Source of the DNA: Rhodospirillales bacterium
Lineage (GTDB): Bacteria; Pseudomonadota; Alphaproteobacteria; Rhodospirillales; Casp-alpha2
DNA length: 64,000 bases
Reading direction: 5' to 3'
NCBI GenBank assembly: GCA_017644185.1
Contig: JAEPMA010000002.1
Location: forward strand, 310,001 to 374,000
Shown here: piece by piece, positions 36,576 through 44,460 of the stretch
How the letters are laid out: the number at the start of each line of letters is the position of its first letter
How positions within the stretch are numbered: position 1 is the first letter of the stretch
The notes under the pieces: generated by a model
Seen by the model: only the letters and a program-made list of their open reading frames with translations
What the model was told of the DNA's origin: nothing
Database searches by the model: none
Program-made: the position numbers and the translations under genes

Positions 36576-38042
36576 ATGCCCCATCTGACCAAGTCGAAGT
36601 TTACGTCGGGCCTGACGTGTTCCCGGCAGTTGTGGTTCAAGGTGCACGACCCGATACCGTTCGATGATCCGCCGCCGGGCTCGCCGATGGACGTCGGCAA
36701 TATCGTCGGCCATGGCGCGCATACCCTTTTCCCGGGCGGCGTCGAAGTTACCGAACGACCATGGGAACACACCGAGGCTGTCACCACGACAGCAACGCTC
36801 ATGGCCGACGCCGATGTGCCAGCAATCTTCGAGGCTGCCTTCGATTTCGACGACATCCGCATTCGTGTTGACGTCCTGGAACGTCTCGGTGGCGGGCAAT
36901 GGGGAATCCGCGAGGTCAAATCGTCCGGCAGCCTCAAGGACTATCATCTGTGGGACGCTGCCGTGCAGCTTCATGTCGCCGAGGGCGCCGGCGTCAATGT
37001 CGGCTCGGTGGAGCTTGTGCATGTCGACACCTCCTACGTACACGCTGGCGGCGAACCGGATTGGTCTCAATTGCTGATGGCCGAGGATATCACCACGGAT
37101 TGCCGGAACATGCTTGCCGATGTCGCGGACGAGATTGAACGACAACACGCGACGCTGAGCGAGACTGCACCGCCGGACGTTCACCCGACCAGGTCACGGT
37201 GCCAGTCGGGCTTCGGATGCGACTACTGGGACCGTTGCACGGCCGAGATGCCCGATGACTGGGTGCAACTGTTGCCGAGCATCCGTGGTAACAGTATCGA
37301 AGAACTCGCCGATCAAGGCATCCATGCCATGTCGGATCTGCCACCAGGGTACAGGTTGAACGGCACCCAGCAGCGCGTTGTCGATGCCACGCTGTCCGCA
37401 GAACCTTATGTCTCGCCGGATATCGGAAACGCGCTCCACAACTTCGGACCGCCGGCCTACTACCTCGATTTCGAGACAATGCGGCCGATGATCCCCGTTT
37501 ATCCCGACACAAGCCCGGCCGAAGAGATCGTCTTTCAATGGTCCCTTCATCACCTCAGCGCAGACGGTGAAGTCTCGCATCGAGAATTCCTCGGCCCGAT
37601 TAACGAAGATCCACGCCGTGCACTTGCCGAGGCCTTGATCGGCGCCATCGCCGATGACGGCGCACCGATCCTCGCTTACAACGCATCGTTCGAGGCACGC
37701 GTGCTGCGGGAACTCGCCGACCGTTTCGACAATCTTGCCGAGCCACTAAGGGCGATCGAGCGGAGGCTGCTCGACCTACTAGTCCCCGTGAAAAGTCACA
37801 CCTACTTCCCGGGCTACAAAGGGTCGTTTTCGCTGAAGACCGTCGGCCCAACCCTGGCGCCCACCTATTCGTACGACGATCTTGAAGGCGTTGCCGTCGG
37901 GACCGATGCATCTGCGGCCTATTGGCACATGGTGTACACGGGTGAGGACGACCCCGAAATCCGCGAAGCACTTCTGGCGTACTGTGGTCTCGATACCGAT
38001 ATCCTGATGGCGGTTCATCAGAAGCTCATCGAACTTTCCTAG
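36576..38042 (+). CDS. DUF2779 protein: Cas4-like Fe-S nuclease plus DEDD exonuclease
   Basis: A 488-residue DUF2779 protein with two nuclease-like halves. The N-terminal half has the Cas4/AddB-type pattern: one early cysteine (C15), D99, E113 and K115 in REVKSS, and three later cysteines (C209, C215, C221) that would complete a 4Fe-4S cluster. The C-terminal half opens with YYLDFET (D298, E300) and has NASFEARVL and a final YCGLDTD, the layout of DEDD exonucleases. Members of this family appear in defence and repair neighbourhoods. The ATG follows AAGGAGA. It is controlled, by inference, from O1/O2 through the WYL regulator. It overlaps the end of the convergent 211-aa gene by 17 bases. Confidence 0.82.
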   Translation: MPHLTKSKFTSGLTCSRQLWFKVHDPIPFDDPPPGSPMDVGNIVGHGAHTLFPGGVEVTERPWEHTEAVTTTATLMADADVPAIFEAAFDFDDIRIRVDVLERLGGGQWGIREVKSSGSLKDYHLWDAAVQLHVAEGAGVNVGSVELVHVDTSYVHAGGEPDWSQLLMAEDITTDCRNMLADVADEIERQHATLSETAPPDVHPTRSRCQSGFGCDYWDRCTAEMPDDWVQLLPSIRGNSIEELADQGIHAMSDLPPGYRLNGTQQRVVDATLSAEPYVSPDIGNALHNFGPPAYYLDFETMRPMIPVYPDTSPAEEIVFQWSLHHLSADGEVSHREFLGPINEDPRRALAEALIGAIADDGAPILAYNASFEARVLRELADRFDNLAEPLRAIERRLLDLLVPVKSHTYFPGYKGSFSLKTVGPTLAPTYSYDDLEGVAVGTDASAAYWHMVYTGEDDPEIREALLAYCGLDTDILMAVHQKLIELS

Positions 38043-38661
38043 TTTCGCCCGGAACTGGACGAGGCAACGTTTTCACATTCCGACCCTGAAATCGTAGGCA
38101 GGCGGTCGCCAACTCCCGGCGATGCCTGCGATCGAGAGCGAACGCCTTCTGCCGGAACATCTGGAACGCCAGCGCTTCCATTTCATCAATGACTTTCAAC
38201 CCGTCGAGAACCTTGGCGAATTGAGGCACCTGGTTCATCAGGTCGAGCATCAACCACTGATAATTGCCAAAGGGAGCGGCCAGAAGGCGGCAACCTGCGG
38301 GAATTTGTGACATGAACGCGCTGGAAATGGGCTCTCGATTGGGATCGTTCCCTGCCGGCAGGATACGAGCCGCGGACGTCACCGCGATATGCCATCCCGG
38401 CAACCATACGCCCGCGGGCCTCAATACCGGCGCCGTCGGCAGCAGTTCCCGAACATCCTCGGCAGCAGAGTCACGCACCCATAGACCGAAGGCCCGCCCC
38501 CATGCGCCACAGATGAAGGTCTGCTCGCCCGCGCGTTCGACAAGGTTCCCATCGCACCAGTCAACGGCCGGCTTGTCGTCGCCGGCCTGATTACAGCCGC
38601 TGATGCCATTCAGGAGGTCAAGCTGTCGCATGACGCCCCGATTCAACAAGGGAATGATCAT
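38026..38661 (-). CDS. Hypothetical 211-aa protein
   Basis: I do not recognise this 211-residue protein. It is globular, with a hydrophobic LLPTAPVLRPAGVWLPGWHIAVTS core and a basic C-terminal region rich in arginine. The frame starts with ATG at 38661 (GAGAA upstream); an ATG ten codons in, preceded by GGGG, is equally possible. It is convergent with DUF2779 and divergent from the WYL gene, and the gap to the latter holds two operator-like sites, so the three genes may be one regulated module. Confidence 0.6.
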   Translation of the reverse strand: MIIPLLNRGVMRQLDLLNGISGCNQAGDDKPAVDWCDGNLVERAGEQTFICGAWGRAFGLWVRDSAAEDVRELLPTAPVLRPAGVWLPGWHIAVTSAARILPAGNDPNREPISSAFMSQIPAGCRLLAAPFGNYQWLMLDLMNQVPQFAKVLDGLKVIDEMEALAFQMFRQKAFALDRRHRRELATACLRFQGRNVKTLPRPVPGETRKVR

Positions 38662-38697
38662 GTTTCGTTCTCATGCATCGAAACATAAAGCGCCGAT

Positions 38698-38714
38698 GAG
38701 TCAAAATCGGTCAC
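38698..38714. promoter_or_regulatory. Degenerate operator O4
   Basis: GAGTCA-AAATC-GGTCAC matches the 17-base consensus at 9 of 12 arm positions and lies between the divergent 211-aa and WYL genes. Weaker than the other three copies. Confidence 0.35.
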
Positions 38715-38773
38715 ACCCAATGCCCCCAGAGGCGTTCCCGTTTCCTGCATGGGGTTTCAAAAAATACAACTAT

Positions 38774-38790
38774 GTGACAGAATTTGTCAC
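38774..38790. promoter_or_regulatory. 17-bp operator O3 before the WYL gene
   Basis: GTGACA-GAATT-TGTCAC, a perfect inverted repeat with six-base arms, 26 bases before the WYL start codon. It has the same arms and spacer length as O1 and O2 upstream of DUF2779, so the regulator probably controls itself. Confidence 0.65.
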
Positions 38791-38816
38791 CTGCTGCCGA
38801 TATACTCGGAGACATC

Positions 38817-39803
38817 ATGAGATACGGAAAAGCCGACAATCTGCTTCAGCTGGCATTCGAGATGCAGGCGCGCCGCTACGGCGTGTCTTTGCTGGACATC
38901 GAATATCAGTTTGGCGTCAGCCGACGTACCGCCATGCGGATGCGGGACGCCATTCTCCGAAACTTTCCGCAGGCTGAGGAGATCGTTACCGGCGCGCCGA
39001 TCAAGCGGTGGCGGATTCCATCAGGCGTCGTCAACCAGCTCGTCAACTTCTCCGCAGATGAAATCGTCGACCTTGAATCGGCGGCTGAACTGCTGCGCCG
39101 GGACAACAGAAACCTGCAGGCGGCAAACGTCGATACCGCGGTTGCCAAGCTGAAGGCGCTCATGCCTCCCGAAACGCAACGCCGGATCGAGCCTGATCTT
39201 GAGGCGTTGTCGGAAGCAGAAGGTATTGCCATGCGCCCGGGACCCCGCCCCCGCGTACGCATCACGGTGCTCGAGGATTTGCGGCGCGCGATAAAAGGCT
39301 GCAATCGGGTAAAGCTGAAATACCGGCGGCGTAGCGACAACAGGGTCAATGTGCGGACGGTCGAGCCATATGGCTTCCTTCACGGGCACCGCCACTATCT
39401 GGTTGCCTGGCACATCCATCAGAAGGAAAGCATGTTCCTGACATTCGCAATGCCGAACATTGAGGCCGTGGAAGTCCTGACCGAAACCTTTCCCCGCGAT
39501 CCGGATTTCTCGCTTTCCGACTATGCGGAACAGTCTTTTGGCGTGTTCCAGGAAGAACCCTTCGATGTTGTCTGGCGTTTCAGTCCGGAGGCGGCCGCAA
39601 CCGCGTCAGACTTCCTGTTTCATCCGAGCCAGACCACCGAGTATGAAGACGACGGCTCCCTGATCGTACGCTTCCGCGCCGGATCTGATCTGGAAATGGC
39701 CTGGCACCTGAACCTCTGGGGCGATGCGGTTGAAGTCCTTGAACCGAAGAGCCTTGCCAGGATGGTCAACAACCGCCGCGTCAAATGGCCGGCGTTGCCA
39801 TAG
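38817..39803 (+). CDS. WYL-domain transcription regulator
   Basis: A 328-residue WYL regulator: an N-terminal helix-turn-helix (about residues 15-45, FGVSRRTAMRMRDAI), a middle WYL domain (KLKYRRRSDNRVNVRTVEPYGF, then HRHYLVAWHI) and a C-terminal WCX extension ending LEPKSLARMV. WYL domains sense ligands or nucleic acid and control many phage-defence loci. The ATG at 38817 follows CGGAG and is preferred over a frame opening 11 codons upstream. It faces the same way as DUF2779 with the 211-aa gene between them on the other strand. Targets are inferred from shared operators. Confidence 0.88.
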   Translation: MRYGKADNLLQLAFEMQARRYGVSLLDIEYQFGVSRRTAMRMRDAILRNFPQAEEIVTGAPIKRWRIPSGVVNQLVNFSADEIVDLESAAELLRRDNRNLQAANVDTAVAKLKALMPPETQRRIEPDLEALSEAEGIAMRPGPRPRVRITVLEDLRRAIKGCNRVKLKYRRRSDNRVNVRTVEPYGFLHGHRHYLVAWHIHQKESMFLTFAMPNIEAVEVLTETFPRDPDFSLSDYAEQSFGVFQEEPFDVVWRFSPEAAATASDFLFHPSQTTEYEDDGSLIVRFRAGSDLEMAWHLNLWGDAVEVLEPKSLARMVNNRRVKWPALP

Positions 39804-39862
39804 ATGGCTCATACACCATTCTTCGAAAGCACAGGAAAAACGTTACCCATGAAACGACGACT

Positions 39863-40111
39863 TCATTCAACCTTGTCGTAACGCCCCCACCCTCTCATGT
39901 GCGTTACGGCCGCGCGCTGCCGATCATCGATACGTCGATGCGCTTCAGCGATCGTGTAGTTCATCCTGCGAAGCACCTTCTCGTTCTTGGTTGCGAGCGC
40001 CAAGGTCAACGCTTCGCTTGTCGACGGCCACCCAGGGAATTCCCCGGTGTGGAGAATTTCAATAGACTCCTCGATCATTCGCTCCGTCATCGGATCCATT
40101 GTCTCTGTCAT
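39863..40111 (-). CDS. Small hypothetical protein downstream of the tandem-MucR gene
   Basis: An 82-residue acidic protein beginning MTETMDPMTERMIEESIEIL. GGAAAGGA lies before the ATG at 40111. It follows the tandem-MucR gene by 18 bases, so it is probably cotranscribed. No domain is recognised. Confidence 0.5.
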   Translation of the reverse strand: MTETMDPMTERMIEESIEILHTGEFPGWPSTSEALTLALATKNEKVLRRMNYTIAEAHRRIDDRQRAAVTHMRGWGRYDKVE

Positions 40112-40129
40112 TTTACTGTTCCTTTCCAT

Positions 40130-40819
40130 TCATCTGGTTCTCTGTCTGTCTTTAGGGACGATCATCATTTTGTAGTCGTCTGGCAGCCCCCATTTTTCTT
40201 TATATTCTTCGATGGTCATGTTGTGCTGGGTCGAAAGATAGCGCTTCAGGTTTTTGGTGCTCTTTCCATCTTCTAGACAGATGATGTGCGTATCCGTCAC
40301 CGACTGATCGATCGGCACAGCGGGTTCGGGGCGCGTCTCGTTGGCTCCGGCACGTTTGCGCCGCACCTGTCCCAATCCAGTCTTCTCCGCAATCTCGCGC
40401 TTTCGCTGAGAAACCGAGGCGCATTGCTTGGGATAATCCGGCGGCAATCCCCATCGTTCGTAATACCCGTCGAGAGTCATGCCGTGCCGCTTTACATAAT
40501 GCTTGAGTATCTTCGCGTGCTCTCCATCCTCGAGCCCGACGATGTGATCGAAGTAGACCGACCTCTCACGCGGCACCGCCGGCGTCAGATCACCCGGGAT
40601 TGGCCGAAGCCGACGCGCCCAGTCTCCGACCATGGGCGCTGCGCCGTCGGTCGCATGATCGGCCGTAGTAACAGTAGCCTCGGAGCCACCCTTGCCGACG
40701 CGCAGGCTCTCCCTTACCGACGAGATCGTTTCGTCCAGGTTCTCAAGACCGACCTCGCCTTTCTGAATCAGCGCGGCAACGATCATCGCGACGCCGTCGT
40801 CTCCGTCTTTATCCGCCAT
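40130..40819 (-). CDS. Tandem-domain MucR/Ros-like regulator
   Basis: A 229-residue protein with two MucR/Ros-type domains, at about 80-150 (HIVGLEDGEHAKILKHYVKR, GMTLDGYYERWGLPPDYP, ending IAEKTGLG) and 168-225 (HIICLEDGKSTKNLKRYLST, NMTIEEYKEKWGLP). Usual MucR proteins are about 140 residues with one such domain and a zinc knuckle; here the second zinc cysteine is an aspartate in both copies, as in some MucR proteins, and the first copy also lacks the first cysteine. The N-terminal 45 residues match the MucR oligomerisation region. The ATG at 40819 follows AAGGAG; an earlier frame opening is rejected. Likely an alphaproteobacterial DNA-binding regulator. Confidence 0.8.
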   Translation of the reverse strand: MADKDGDDGVAMIVAALIQKGEVGLENLDETISSVRESLRVGKGGSEATVTTADHATDGAAPMVGDWARRLRPIPGDLTPAVPRERSVYFDHIVGLEDGEHAKILKHYVKRHGMTLDGYYERWGLPPDYPKQCASVSQRKREIAEKTGLGQVRRKRAGANETRPEPAVPIDQSVTDTHIICLEDGKSTKNLKRYLSTQHNMTIEEYKEKWGLPDDYKMMIVPKDRQRTR

Positions 40820-40928
40820 ACGGCGACACTCCTTCCGCTGGGACGCTCTCGCGTCATTATCACAACACAGTAACAAACATATATTAATTTATAGTTTAAG
40901 TAAAGTTTATTGTTTTTGTGTTCCAGAT

Positions 40929-40977
40929 GTGTTCCAAATTTTCATCCGACTGGCTTCATCAAGCAAATTTGGAACAC
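40929..40977. repeat. Perfect 13-bp inverted repeat near tRNA-Met
   Basis: GTGTTCCAAATTT (40929-40941) and AAATTTGGAACAC (40965-40977) with 23 bases between. A third, direct, copy of TGTGTTCCA is at 40917-40925. It lies upstream of the MucR-like gene and beside the tRNA-Met terminator, so it could be an autoregulatory site or a relic of a recombination site. Confidence 0.6.
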
Positions 40978-40978
40978 G

Positions 40979-41014
40979 AAAAAGCCCCGCGACCTGTTGA
41001 GGTCACGGGGCTTT
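40979..41014 (-). terminator. Terminator-like hairpin after tRNA-Met
   Basis: AAAGCCCCG..GACC pairs with GGTC..CGGGGCTTT across a short TGTTGA-type loop; on the minus strand it lies just past the tRNA 3' end and runs into TTTTT. The A/T-rich flanks make it look functional in both directions. Confidence 0.75.
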
Positions 41015-41017
41015 GAT

Positions 41018-41094
41018 TGGTAGCGGAGGAGGGATTTGAACCCCCGACACATGGATTATGATTCCACTGCTCTAACCAACTGAGCTACTCCGCC
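41018..41094 (-). tRNA. tRNA-Met(CAU), elongator
   Basis: A 77-base cloverleaf with encoded CCA: acceptor stem GGCGGAG/CTCCGCT-type, D loop AGTTGGTTA, anticodon loop ATCATAA (CAT) and T loop TTCAAAT. The sequence is the usual alphaproteobacterial elongator tRNA-Met. The accessory DNA begins at its 3' side, the position where integrative elements normally enter. Confidence 0.95.
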
Positions 41095-41172
41095 ACAAGC
41101 GAGGAACCGGGGATTTACGGCGTTCGCACGCCCCTGTCAAGGCACCGGGAGACCTCAATGCGCATCCCGATC

Positions 41173-41259
41173 CGTCATCCTGAACTTGATTCAGGATCCA
41201 TACCTTCAAACGCCCATCGTGCCGGGTTTTCAAGGGTCCTGAATCACGTTCAGGACGAC
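41173..41259. repeat. Dispersed palindromic repeat, family A (copy 1)
   Basis: CGTCATCCTGAACTTGATTC..GGATCCA and, 40 bases on, its inverse GGTCCTGAATC..TTCAGGACGAC. The same element recurs at 44601-44683, 58906-58992 and 62643-62731, always between genes. Confidence 0.75.
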
Positions 41260-41369
41260 GCGATGCGCGTTTTGCCGGCGTCCAGATTCCGCCGTATTGA
41301 CGAATATTTGATTTAAGCCGGGCCCGGTTCGCGCGTAGCATTTCAAACGGTCAGCAATTGGAGTCGCCG

Positions 41370-42080
41370 ATGCGCCGTTTATCGCCGTTTTTCGCCGTGT
41401 TCATCGCCCTTTTCGCCCTCACCCATCCGGTGAAGGCGGAGAAGGTCGACCTGGAACTGGTGCTCGCCGCCGACGGGTCGGGCTCCATCGACGATGAAGA
41501 ACTGAAGCTCCAGCGCGAGGGCTATGCCGCCGCGATCACGCACCCGAAAATCCTCGACGCGATCCGGGGCGGATTTCATCAGAAGATCGCCATCGCTTAT
41601 GTCGAATGGGGTGCGCCCTGGTCGCAGCACACCATCGCCGACTGGGCCGTCATCGACGGCCCGGAAAGCGCCGCCCGGTTCGCGAACGCCCTTCTGACGG
41701 CGCCCCGCATGGCGGAGAGTTACAACTCGATTTCGGAAGCGATCTTCTATTCCGTCAATCTGATCGAAACCAACCAATACGACGGCCGGCGCAAGATCAT
41801 CGATATCTCGGGCGACGGCCCCCAGATCAACGGCCGCCCGCTCCCGGAAGCCAAGGCGCTGGCGATGCTGAACAACATCACCATCAACGCACTTGTCGTC
41901 TATAAACCGGACGGGCTGCTGACGGGGCCGTTCGGGGAGCCCCTGATCGACCACTACAGAAAAGACGTGATCGGCGGGCGCGGCGCATTCGCCCACATCG
42001 CCGAGGGCCGGGACCAGTTCGCCCCCGCCATCCTGAAAAAGATGATCCTCGAGATCGCCGAGGCGGTGCGGCGGGAGTAA
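41370..42080 (+). CDS. DUF1194 protein, exported VWA-like
   Basis: A 236-residue DUF1194 protein of the von Willebrand factor A type. Residues 1-23 are a signal peptide ending PVKA, and the metal-site motif DGSGSID (about 33-39) follows. A later ISGDGPQINGRP strand completes the domain. Probably periplasmic; role unknown. The ATG at 41370 with GGAG upstream is preferred to a TTG four codons earlier. First clear core gene right of tRNA-Met. Confidence 0.85.
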   Translation: MRRLSPFFAVFIALFALTHPVKAEKVDLELVLAADGSGSIDDEELKLQREGYAAAITHPKILDAIRGGFHQKIAIAYVEWGAPWSQHTIADWAVIDGPESAARFANALLTAPRMAESYNSISEAIFYSVNLIETNQYDGRRKIIDISGDGPQINGRPLPEAKALAMLNNITINALVVYKPDGLLTGPFGEPLIDHYRKDVIGGRGAFAHIAEGRDQFAPAILKKMILEIAEAVRRE

Positions 42081-42083
42081 TCC

Positions 42084-42192
42084 CCCCTCACCCTCCCGTT
42101 CGCTTACACTCACGGGCCCCTCCCTCTCCCGGGGGGAGAGGGGTATTGGGCGTGCGTCCCCTCTCCCTTGGGAGAGGGACAGGGTGAGGGGA
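42084..42192. repeat. Dispersed repeat, family C (copy 1)
   Basis: CCCCTCACCCTCCC.. with internal CTCTCCC/GGGAGAG palindromes and a closing inverse GGGTGAGGGG. Related copies lie at 53411-53520 and 61193-61316, each directly after a gene. Confidence 0.65.
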
Positions 42193-42211
42193 CCTGCGGA
42201 TGGAAGATGGG

Positions 42212-42230
42212 CCCCGGATCAAGTCCGGGG
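42212..42230. repeat. CCCCGGATC palindrome, family D (copy 1)
   Basis: CCCCGGATCAAGTCCGGGG, repeated with one base changed at 44536-44554. A short dispersed palindrome between genes. Confidence 0.6.
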
Positions 42231-42251
42231 TAGACGGCTTTTATAAACCCC

Positions 42252-42764
42252 CTACTCCAGATCCTGAGCCGGGTCGGGGAGGATGAATTTCGCGGGTGTC
42301 GCGGTCTCGGTCGGGGATGTCCCGGGCGTCTCGCCGGTCGCGATCCGGCGCAGGAAGGCGCGCGTCCCCGTCGCCGACGTTTCGAGCGTCCTGATCCGGC
42401 GGATGTCGGACGCTTCGGCCTTGCCCTCCGCCGTCAGCCAGGGCCGGTCCGTCAGGTCACCCTTGGCCATCGGGCGCGGGATCGGTTCCGGATCCTTAAC
42501 CCAATAGTTCACCATCTCGGGGGCCTTGAAATTTGGCTCTTGCAGGGGTTCGGGAGCGTCGTAACGGCTCGGGTGGGGGCCGTAATAATTCACCAGCCTC
42601 AAACTGTCCGAGTGCTTCGGCGCGCGGTAGCACTGCACGGCACCGAGAGACTTGTAACAGTACGTCGGTTCCCAGTCGTGTACCTGGCGCTCGTATTCGT
42701 CCACATAGCTGCACGCCGACAGCGACACCGCGAAAATCAGCGCAATCCCGAATTTCCTGAGCAT
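42252..42764 (-). CDS. Putative lipoprotein
   Basis: A 170-residue protein with a lipoprotein signal: a hydrophobic stretch and the lipobox LSAC (C18). The mature part has several prolines and a YCYKSLGAVQCYRAP segment with a likely disulfide. Probably an envelope protein of unknown role; such small lipoproteins are common in Rhodospirillales-like genomes. The ATG has a perfect AGGAGG site. Confidence 0.75.
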   Translation of the reverse strand: MLRKFGIALIFAVSLSACSYVDEYERQVHDWEPTYCYKSLGAVQCYRAPKHSDSLRLVNYYGPHPSRYDAPEPLQEPNFKAPEMVNYWVKDPEPIPRPMAKGDLTDRPWLTAEGKAEASDIRRIRTLETSATGTRAFLRRIATGETPGTSPTETATPAKFILPDPAQDLE

Positions 42765-42833
42765 TTCGACCTCCTGAACGTCAAATTCAGAGAGATAAAT
42801 GCACGATGGGTGCCAAACAGACCGCCGAACACG

Positions 42834-42866
42834 AAAAAGCCGCCGGGGATGATCTCCCGACGGCTT
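42834..42866 (-). terminator. Terminator of the YhdH/AcuI-type reductase gene
   Basis: On the minus strand AAGCCGTCGGGAGATCATCC pairs with its inverse and is followed by TTTTTCG, just past the stop of the reductase gene. Confidence 0.8.
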
Positions 42867-42903
42867 ATCGTTTCAGAATCAATAAGTTAAGACACGTTAA
42901 CCT

Positions 42904-43908
42904 TTAGCCGTTCACGTCGATCACCATCCGGCCCCGGATCTGACCCTTGAGAATCTGCCCGGCCAGATCGGGCAACTCGGCAAAGCCTGCCCGGTTGGTG
43001 GCGCTGTCCAGCTTATCCAGAGGCAGTTCCTTCGAAAGCCGGTCCCAGGCGACGATGCGGCGGTCCTTCGGGCACGTCGCGCTATCGATGCCGCAGAGAT
43101 TAATGCCCCGCAGCAGGAACGGCAGCACGGTGGTTTCCAGCTTGAACGACCCCGCATTCCCGACCGACGCGCATGCCCCCCAGTACGCCAGCGTCGCCAG
43201 CGCGTGGTGCAGGGTCGGCCCGCCGACGTTGTCGATCACGCCGGCCCAGCGTTCGCGGCCAAGCGGTCCCTTCGGGGGCTCGAGAAGCTCGTCGCGTTCG
43301 ACAATCGTCGTCGCGCCCAAACCCTTGAGATAATCGTGCTGTTCGGCGCGGCCGGTGGAGGCCGCCACCTTATAACCCAGATTGGCGAGGACGGACGTCG
43401 CGATCGATCCGACGCCCCCCGCACCGCCGGTGACCAGCACCTCTTTATCGGTATCGGTCGAAAGCTTGTGCTCTTCGAGGGTCATGATCGCCAGCATGGC
43501 GGTGAAGCCCGCCGTCCCGATGGCCATCGCCTGTTCGAGCGTGAGGCCCTTGGGCAACGGCACCAGCCAGTCGCCCTTGACCCTGGCCCGGGTCGCCATG
43601 CCGCCCCAATGCACCTCGCCGACGCGCCAGCCGGTCAGGATGACCTCGTCGCCCGGTTTGAAATCGGGATGGGACGATTCCTCGACCACGCCTGAAAAAT
43701 CGATGCCGGGCACGTGCGGATAGTCGCGCACCAGCTTACCCAGGCCGTTCAGGATCATCCCATCCTTGTAATTCAGGGTGGTGTACTTGACAGCCACCGT
43801 GACGTCGCCTTCCGGAAGGCGGTCGTTGGACAAGGTTTCGAAGCTCGAAGACACCTTCCCCTCGTCGTCGGTGGTCAGCAAAAGGGCGTTGAATTCCGTA
43901 TCGCTCAT
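42904..43908 (-). CDS. YhdH/AcuI-type MDR oxidoreductase
   Basis: A 334-residue zinc-independent medium-chain reductase of the YhdH/YhfP/AcuI family; AcuI reduces acryloyl-CoA with NADPH. The N-terminal TTLNYKDGMILNGLGKLVRDYPHVPG signature of this family is intact, and the nucleotide site is VTGGAGGVGSIATSVLANLG. The C-terminal end ILKGQIRGRMVIDVNG is also typical. ATG at 43908 follows AGGAGAG; the long upstream frame is rejected. Single gene with its own terminator. The substrate cannot be fixed from sequence. Confidence 0.85.
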   Translation of the reverse strand: MSDTEFNALLLTTDDEGKVSSSFETLSNDRLPEGDVTVAVKYTTLNYKDGMILNGLGKLVRDYPHVPGIDFSGVVEESSHPDFKPGDEVILTGWRVGEVHWGGMATRARVKGDWLVPLPKGLTLEQAMAIGTAGFTAMLAIMTLEEHKLSTDTDKEVLVTGGAGGVGSIATSVLANLGYKVAASTGRAEQHDYLKGLGATTIVERDELLEPPKGPLGRERWAGVIDNVGGPTLHHALATLAYWGACASVGNAGSFKLETTVLPFLLRGINLCGIDSATCPKDRRIVAWDRLSKELPLDKLDSATNRAGFAELPDLAGQILKGQIRGRMVIDVNG

Positions 43909-44036
43909 TATTTCTCTCCTGGGGACTTTTCTGATCCAGACCTTACGCACGCCTGCGCTTAGGTCAATCCCCGCACCTTTTAGGTCGTTGTCGCAATTGT
44001 CGAGACCCCCTATCTTTGGTTGAGCAGGAGAGCATA

Positions 44037-44447
44037 TTGAACGATACGCAGGTCGATCAGACACCCGAACAGGACGACGAGGAAATTGAACTGGAATACC
44101 GGGAATACAAACCCGGCCAGGTTATTTTCCACCAGGGCGAAGTCGGTGCGGAGGCGTACTTTGTCGATAACGGCAAGGTCGAGATCGCACGCGGCGACGG
44201 CAATGCCGAGCTGGTACTCGGTGTCGTCGGCAAGGGCGAGCTTTTGGGGGAAATGGCCCTCGTCGATGCCGAAGAGCGGATGGCGACCGCACGCGCCATG
44301 GGCAGGACGACATTGATCGTCGTCCCCAAAAAAGTGTTCGACCGCGTGCTTCGGAAAAGCAATCCGATCGTGGTCGCCATGATGAAGACGCTGCTGCGCC
44401 GTCTGCGCGCCGAGGGTGGCGCCAATACCAAGAAAACCCTCGGGTAA
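44037..44447 (+). CDS. Cyclic nucleotide-binding domain protein
   Basis: A 136-residue protein that is a single cNMP-binding beta-barrel (PGQVIFHQGEVGAEAYFVDNG, then GELLGEMALVDAEERMATARA) without a DNA-binding or enzyme domain. In this family the phosphate-binding cassette is the GEMALVDAEERMATA block. The start is taken as TTG at 44037 with AGGAG six bases upstream; another TTG lies seven codons earlier. Such stand-alone domains may bind a nucleotide or a protein partner. Confidence 0.8.
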   Translation: MNDTQVDQTPEQDDEEIELEYREYKPGQVIFHQGEVGAEAYFVDNGKVEIARGDGNAELVLGVVGKGELLGEMALVDAEERMATARAMGRTTLIVVPKKVFDRVLRKSNPIVVAMMKTLLRRLRAEGGANTKKTLG

Positions 44448-44460
44448 AAAAACCACGTCT

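Noticed and set aside
36546-37184. Long minus-strand reading frame opposite DUF2779
   Set aside because: High-GC antisense shadow; the plus-strand frame has clear nuclease motifs and a ribosome site.
1-41000. Insertion sequences in the island
   Set aside because: I looked for DDE transposases and terminal inverted repeats and recognised none.
41018-41094. Integrase gene next to tRNA-Met
   Set aside because: No tyrosine or serine recombinase motif is present in any translated frame near the tRNA or elsewhere in the window; the mover may lie beyond the left edge.
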